Program-made: the position numbers and the translations under genes
Notes under the pieces: model-generated
Told to the model about the DNA's origin: nothing
Seen by the model: the letters and a program-made list of their open reading frames with translations, nothing else
The model's database searches: none
In this document: positions 60,403 through 64,000 of the stretch, piece by piece
Numbering within the stretch: the first letter of the stretch is position 1
How the letters are laid out: each line of letters begins with the position of its first letter
Assembly: GCF_003952265.1 (NCBI RefSeq)
Contig: NZ_CP034438.1
Span: 2,108,001 to 2,172,000 of the forward strand
Direction: 5' to 3'
DNA length: 64,000 nt
DNA from: Flaviflexus salsibiostraticola
Lineage (GTDB): Bacteria > Actinomycetota > Actinomycetes > Actinomycetales > Actinomycetaceae

Positions 60403-63400
60403 GAGATGGGTTGGTGCGTCGGTTTGATCCGGTTGCGGTGTCGGCTGAGTCGACGGTTGTTGCTGAGTATTTTGCTGAGCCGGTGTCGGCGCGGTCGTTT
60501 CAGTCGGAGGCGGAGCTGGAGCGGGCTTTTATCCGCCAGTTGGAGTCCCAAGCCTACGAGCGGCTGAGAATCAGCTCTGATGATGATCTGAAGGTGAATC
60601 TGCGGGCTCAGTTGGAACACCTCAATGGTGTGGTGTTTTCGGATGGGGAGTGGGAGCGGTTCTTCACCCACAAGATCGCAGGGGCGAATGAGGGGATTGT
60701 GGAGAAGACTGTGCGGGTCCAGGAGGATCACGTGCAGTTGTTGGAGCGTGATGATGGGTCGACGAAGAACATCACGCTGATCGACAAGATCAATATTCAT
60801 AACAACCGGCTCCAGGTTCTCAACCAGTACGAGGTCGAGCGCGGTGAGGGCGGTGCGCGCTACGGTAATCGCTATGACGTGACGATCCTGGTCAATGGTC
60901 TGCCGATGGTGCATGTGGAGTTGAAGCGCCGCGGGGTGGATATTCGTGAGGCGTTCAATCAGATCGACCGTTACCAGCGTGATAGTTTCTGGGCCGGGTC
61001 AGGCCTGTTTGAGTATGTGCAGCTTTTTGTCATCTCGAACGGGACGCTGACGAAGTATTACTCGAACACGACCCGCATCCATCACTTGGAGGAGGCCTCG
61101 AAGAAGAAGCGCAGGGCGAAGTCCTCGCATAGTTTCGAGTTCACCTCCTGGTGGGCTGACGCAACCAATAGGCCGATTCAGGATTTGATGGCATTCGCGA
61201 AGACGTTTTTCGCCAAGCATGCCCTGCTCAACATCCTCACCAAGTATTGTGTGTTGACCTCGAACCGTCAGCTGTTGGTGATGCGCCCGTATCAGATCGT
61301 GGCGACCGAGCGGATCGTCCAGAAGGTTCAGGTCTCGACCAACTACAAGAAGCTCGGCACCGTCGAGGCGGGTGGCTATGTGTGGCATACGACGGGGTCA
61401 GGTAAGACGCTGACCTCGTTCAAGGCCGCCCAGCTGGTGGCGGACATGCCTGAGGTGGATCGTGTGCTGTTCGTGGTCGACCGCAAGGACCTGGATTATC
61501 AGACGATGGTTGAGTATGAGCGGTTCTCACCGGGGTCGGTCAACGGCAGCACGAACACCGCCCAGCTGGCAAAGCAGCTGTCCACGCCGGTGGGTGCGAT
61601 GTTGGGCACGCGTGGCGGGCAGACTCTGGTCAATAAGAAGATCTCGGTGACGACGATTCAGAAGTTGGCGACCTTCATCAAGGCCAACCAGGGACATGAG
61701 GTCTATCAGGGTCATATTGTGATCATTTTCGATGAGTGTCATCGGTCCCAGTTCGGGGATATGCATGTGGCGATCACGAAAGCATTCAAGAAGTACAACC
61801 TGTTCGGCTTCACGGGCACCCCGATCTTCTCCGCCAACGCCGGCTCTGGTGGGAATGCTCAGCTGAAGACGACCGAGCAGGCATTCGGGGAGAAGCTGCA
61901 CACGTACACGATTGTGGACGCGATTGCGGACAAGAACGTCCTGCCGTTCCGGATGGACTACCTCAACACGATCAAGGTCGGCCACGTCATCGATAAGCAG
62001 GTCCCTGCGATCGACACCGAACGAGCCTTGCTGGCACCAGAGCGGCTGCGCCAGGTCGTGGACTACATCCTGGAGCATTTCGACCAGAAGACGAAACGCA
62101 ACGAGCGCTACACGCTCGGCGACAAACGTCTCAACGGGTTCAACGCCCTGTTTGCGACGGCTTCGATCGACGCCGCACGCCTGTACTATCAAGAGTTTAA
62201 GAAGCAGCAGGCGGACCTGGTGCCGGACAAGCGGCTCAAGGTGGGATTGATCTATTCCTATGGCGCCAACGATCCGGTCGAGGACGGGATCTTGGCTGAG
62301 GAGGACTTCGAACCCAGCGCCTTGGATGGGGATGCTCGCACCTTCCTCGAGGAAGCGATCGAGGACTACAACGCCATGTTCGGCACGAGCTATGACACGT
62401 CCTCGGATAAGTTCCAGAACTACTACAAAGACCTCTCGCAGAAGCTGAAGAAGCGTGAGATTGATCTGGTGATTGTGGTCAACATGTTCCTCACAGGTTT
62501 CGATGCCACGACCTTGAACACCCTGTTCGTGGACAAGAACCTGCGTGCACATGGTCTTATTCAGGCGTATTCGCGGACGAATCGGATTTTGAACTCGGTC
62601 AAGACCTACGGCAATATCGTCACCTTCCGCAACCTGCAGGAGGAGACGAATGCTGCCCTGGAGCTGTTCGGGAACAAGGACGCCAAGGGAATTGTCCTGC
62701 TCAAGCCGTATGGGGAGTATTACAGCGACTACGCCGAGAAGGTCCACGAACTCTTGTCCACCTTCCAGGCTGGTGAACCGATCATCAGCGAGAGCGCGCA
62801 GAAGGACTTCATCCAACTGTACGGTGCGATCCTCAAACTGCAGAACATCCTCACCTCTTTCGACGAATTCGACGGTCAGGCGTTGATCAGTGAGCGTCAG
62901 GAGCAGGACTACCGCAGCATCTACCTGGACCTGTGGAACGACTACAAGCGGCTGCGTGAGGCGGATAAGGAGCCGATCAACGAGGACGTGGTCTTCGAGA
63001 TCGAGCTCATCAAACAAGTCGAGATCAACATCGACTACATCCTCATGCTCGTCGAGAAATACCAAGAACAATATGGCAACGGTCAGGACAAGGAGATCCG
63101 CTCCCAGATCAGCCGCGCCATCGATTCCTCGCCCAGCCTGCGGAACAAGAAAGACCTCATCGAGGACTTCGTCGACCAGGTCACCATCAACAGTGACGTT
63201 GAAGAGTCCCTACGCGAGTACATCGCAGCCCGCTCCGAACAGGAACTCACCACCATCATCACCGAAGAGCGCCTCAAACCAGACGAGACCCGCTCCTTCG
63301 TCACCACAGCCCTCCGCGATGGAGAAATCCAAGACCTCGGCACCCAGATCATGACGATCCTGCCACCCGTCTCCCGCTTCGCCCGCCCCGGCAACGGCGA

Positions 63401-63488
63401 CAACCACGGAGAAAAGAAGAAACGAGTCCTCGAACGACTACGCGCATTCGTCGACAGATTCTTCGGACTAGTCTCTGTGGAGAAATGA
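60399..63488 (+). CDS. hsdR: type I R-M restriction subunit HsdR
   Basis: This 1,029-residue translocase/nuclease has an N-terminal HSDR_N nuclease domain with MVHVELKRRGVDIREAFNQI (ExK) after VTILVNGLP. The SF2 helicase motor has Walker A HTTGSGKTLTSFKAAQL, motif II IIFDECHRSQFGDMH, motif III GFTGTPIF, and motif VI region HGLIQAYSRTNRILNSVKTY. The C-terminal helical region binds HsdM. The start is a GTG overlapping the hsdS stop. Its own stop overlaps the ATG of the next small gene as ATGA. Confidence 0.96.
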   Translation: MRDGLVRRFDPVAVSAESTVVAEYFAEPVSARSFQSEAELERAFIRQLESQAYERLRISSDDDLKVNLRAQLEHLNGVVFSDGEWERFFTHKIAGANEGIVEKTVRVQEDHVQLLERDDGSTKNITLIDKINIHNNRLQVLNQYEVERGEGGARYGNRYDVTILVNGLPMVHVELKRRGVDIREAFNQIDRYQRDSFWAGSGLFEYVQLFVISNGTLTKYYSNTTRIHHLEEASKKKRRAKSSHSFEFTSWWADATNRPIQDLMAFAKTFFAKHALLNILTKYCVLTSNRQLLVMRPYQIVATERIVQKVQVSTNYKKLGTVEAGGYVWHTTGSGKTLTSFKAAQLVADMPEVDRVLFVVDRKDLDYQTMVEYERFSPGSVNGSTNTAQLAKQLSTPVGAMLGTRGGQTLVNKKISVTTIQKLATFIKANQGHEVYQGHIVIIFDECHRSQFGDMHVAITKAFKKYNLFGFTGTPIFSANAGSGGNAQLKTTEQAFGEKLHTYTIVDAIADKNVLPFRMDYLNTIKVGHVIDKQVPAIDTERALLAPERLRQVVDYILEHFDQKTKRNERYTLGDKRLNGFNALFATASIDAARLYYQEFKKQQADLVPDKRLKVGLIYSYGANDPVEDGILAEEDFEPSALDGDARTFLEEAIEDYNAMFGTSYDTSSDKFQNYYKDLSQKLKKREIDLVIVVNMFLTGFDATTLNTLFVDKNLRAHGLIQAYSRTNRILNSVKTYGNIVTFRNLQEETNAALELFGNKDAKGIVLLKPYGEYYSDYAEKVHELLSTFQAGEPIISESAQKDFIQLYGAILKLQNILTSFDEFDGQALISERQEQDYRSIYLDLWNDYKRLREADKEPINEDVVFEIELIKQVEINIDYILMLVEKYQEQYGNGQDKEIRSQISRAIDSSPSLRNKKDLIEDFVDQVTINSDVEESLREYIAARSEQELTTIITEERLKPDETRSFVTTALRDGEIQDLGTQIMTILPPVSRFARPGNGDNHGEKKKRVLERLRAFVDRFFGLVSVEK

Positions 63489-63658
63489 CACGATCGGGGA
63501 ATGCGGATGACTTGGAACTCGCACGCGCTTGCTGGGACAAAGATCCGGACAATGAATCTCCACTCAGAGAAACCTCTGGCTGCGCGATGCGCGCTGAACC
63601 GAATAGCGCATGGAAGACTCCGGAACGCCCCTCTCGTCGGGAAGGCTTAGGAGAATAA
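63485..63658 (+). CDS. 57-residue protein coupled to hsdR
   Basis: A short frame starts at ATG 63485-63487, overlapping the hsdR stop as ATGA, and ends at TAA 63656-63658, directly before the next ATG (TAAATG). The product is hydrophilic and charged (MTRSGNADDLELARACWDKD to RRE), with three Cys and two Trp, and has no hydrophobic segment. The tight overlap on both sides is strong evidence for translation. Family unknown. A role as a regulator or accessory of the R-M system is inference. Confidence 0.55.
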   Translation: MTRSGNADDLELARACWDKDPDNESPLRETSGCAMRAEPNSAWKTPERPSRREGLGE

Positions 63659-64000
63659 ATGCTCGATGAAGTACTTGCGCGTCTGGGCCCCGGTGCGACG
63701 GGGTACTTGCTCAACTGTTCTGCGAGCGAGTTGGAACACGGAAAGTCGCCCACGCTGACTCCGCAGCAGCGCGGTGCCCTCGAGTTCATGAATGCACTCG
63801 AGGACGAGTTTGCTCCTAGCCCGTTCGGTGAGGGGGCAGTCGACTCTAGGTGGACTGCCACTCTCGCTTCTCCGGGATGTCATGGGATTAATTCCCTAGC
63901 GAATGAGGTGAGACTGCACTGCGGGGGTGAATTACCCAAGGCGCCGACTACCTTTTCCGAATTGGAAAGAACGTTGGCGCAGCTTGCACTGCGCGTGTAC
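63659..64000 (+). CDS. hypothetical protein downstream of hsdR, 3' end outside window
   Basis: The frame is open from the ATG at 63659 (AGGAG 6 bases upstream) to the end of the window, 114 codons without a stop. It reads LDEVLARLGPGATGYLLNCS, then SPTLTPQQRGALEFMNALED and SPGCHGINSLANEVRLHCGG. No known motif. The position in the R-M operon suggests an accessory or defence-related protein, but function cannot be assigned. Confidence 0.6.
   Translation, partial: MLDEVLARLGPGATGYLLNCSASELEHGKSPTLTPQQRGALEFMNALEDEFAPSPFGEGAVDSRWTATLASPGCHGINSLANEVRLHCGGELPKAPTTFSELERTLAQLALRVY

Noticed and set aside
61527..63071. 514-residue minus-strand frame opposite hsdR
   Set aside because: Shadow of hsdR. 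The plus-strand protein has complete helicase and nuclease motifs.
1..64000. CRISPR array or rRNA operon
   Set aside because: No evenly spaced direct repeats with variable spacers and no rRNA-like conserved blocks were seen on either strand.

Overview
The window looks like a chromosome segment from a high-GC Gram-positive bacterium (Actinomycetota). It has strongly GC-biased third codon positions, a tRNA-Ala with encoded CCA, Erm(X)-like and DUF305/CopB gene types, lipoproteins with actinobacterial lipoboxes, and an MMPL/TetR pair. I cannot name the genus with confidence.

Layout. (1) 1-14250: the end of an Ala-rich protein gene, a tRNA-Ala, and a mobile island whose large serine integrase reads antisense through that tRNA. 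The integrase is split by an IS3-family element (1434-7448). That element has itself been hit by an IS110, an IS21 and an IS30 element. Terminal repeats and target duplications can be read for the IS3, IS21 and IS30 insertions, and removing the insertions restores intact frames. Island cargo is a 23S rRNA methyltransferase gene (erm) with a leader-peptide attenuator, fused by ATGA overlaps to two small AraC-type genes, then gene remnants and two unknown genes. (2) 14275-23600: a copper/thiol-stress island. It holds redoxin, CcdA-like and glutaredoxin-like genes divergent from a CopB-type ATPase behind two CsoR-like palindromes, then a DUF305 lipoprotein, a sensor kinase/response regulator pair, a second DUF305 protein and a Csp-type copper storage protein. 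(3) 23600-25750: a frameshifted pentapeptide-DinB gene and a second IS110 with a strongly structured non-coding end. (4) 25800-46900: mostly ordinary chromosomal genes: TerC with a yybP-ykoY-like leader, MMPL exporter and TetR, topoisomerase IB, nitrobindin-like protein, RibD-like reductase, an epimerase fusion, a GT4 glycosyltransferase, a PIG-L deacetylase, YggS, DhaK/DhaL, DUF2254, a dehydrogenase, and a secreted HNH nuclease. (5) 47048-48550: a second IS30 element with 3-bp target duplication. (6) 48586-54422: a PucR-type regulator divergent from lactonase-like, zinc-ribbon, alcohol dehydrogenase and succinate-semialdehyde dehydrogenase genes, which resembles a gamma-butyrolactone/4-hydroxybutyrate route. 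(7) 54448-57258: a CHAD protein and a large lipoprotein. (8) 57659-64000: a type I restriction-modification operon, hsdM-hsdS-hsdR. The specificity subunit carries three 12-bp repeats in its central linker, and hsdR is followed by two tightly coupled unknown genes, the last cut by the window edge.

Functionally, the first 14 kb is a decayed integrative element carrying macrolide resistance. The second block is a self-contained metal-resistance set (sensing, export, periplasmic binding, cytosolic storage, thiol redox). The lactone catabolic cluster and the type I R-M locus are accessory modules placed near a second IS30. Bases 13700-14200 and 10536-11800 hold mostly unrecognised or decayed sequence.
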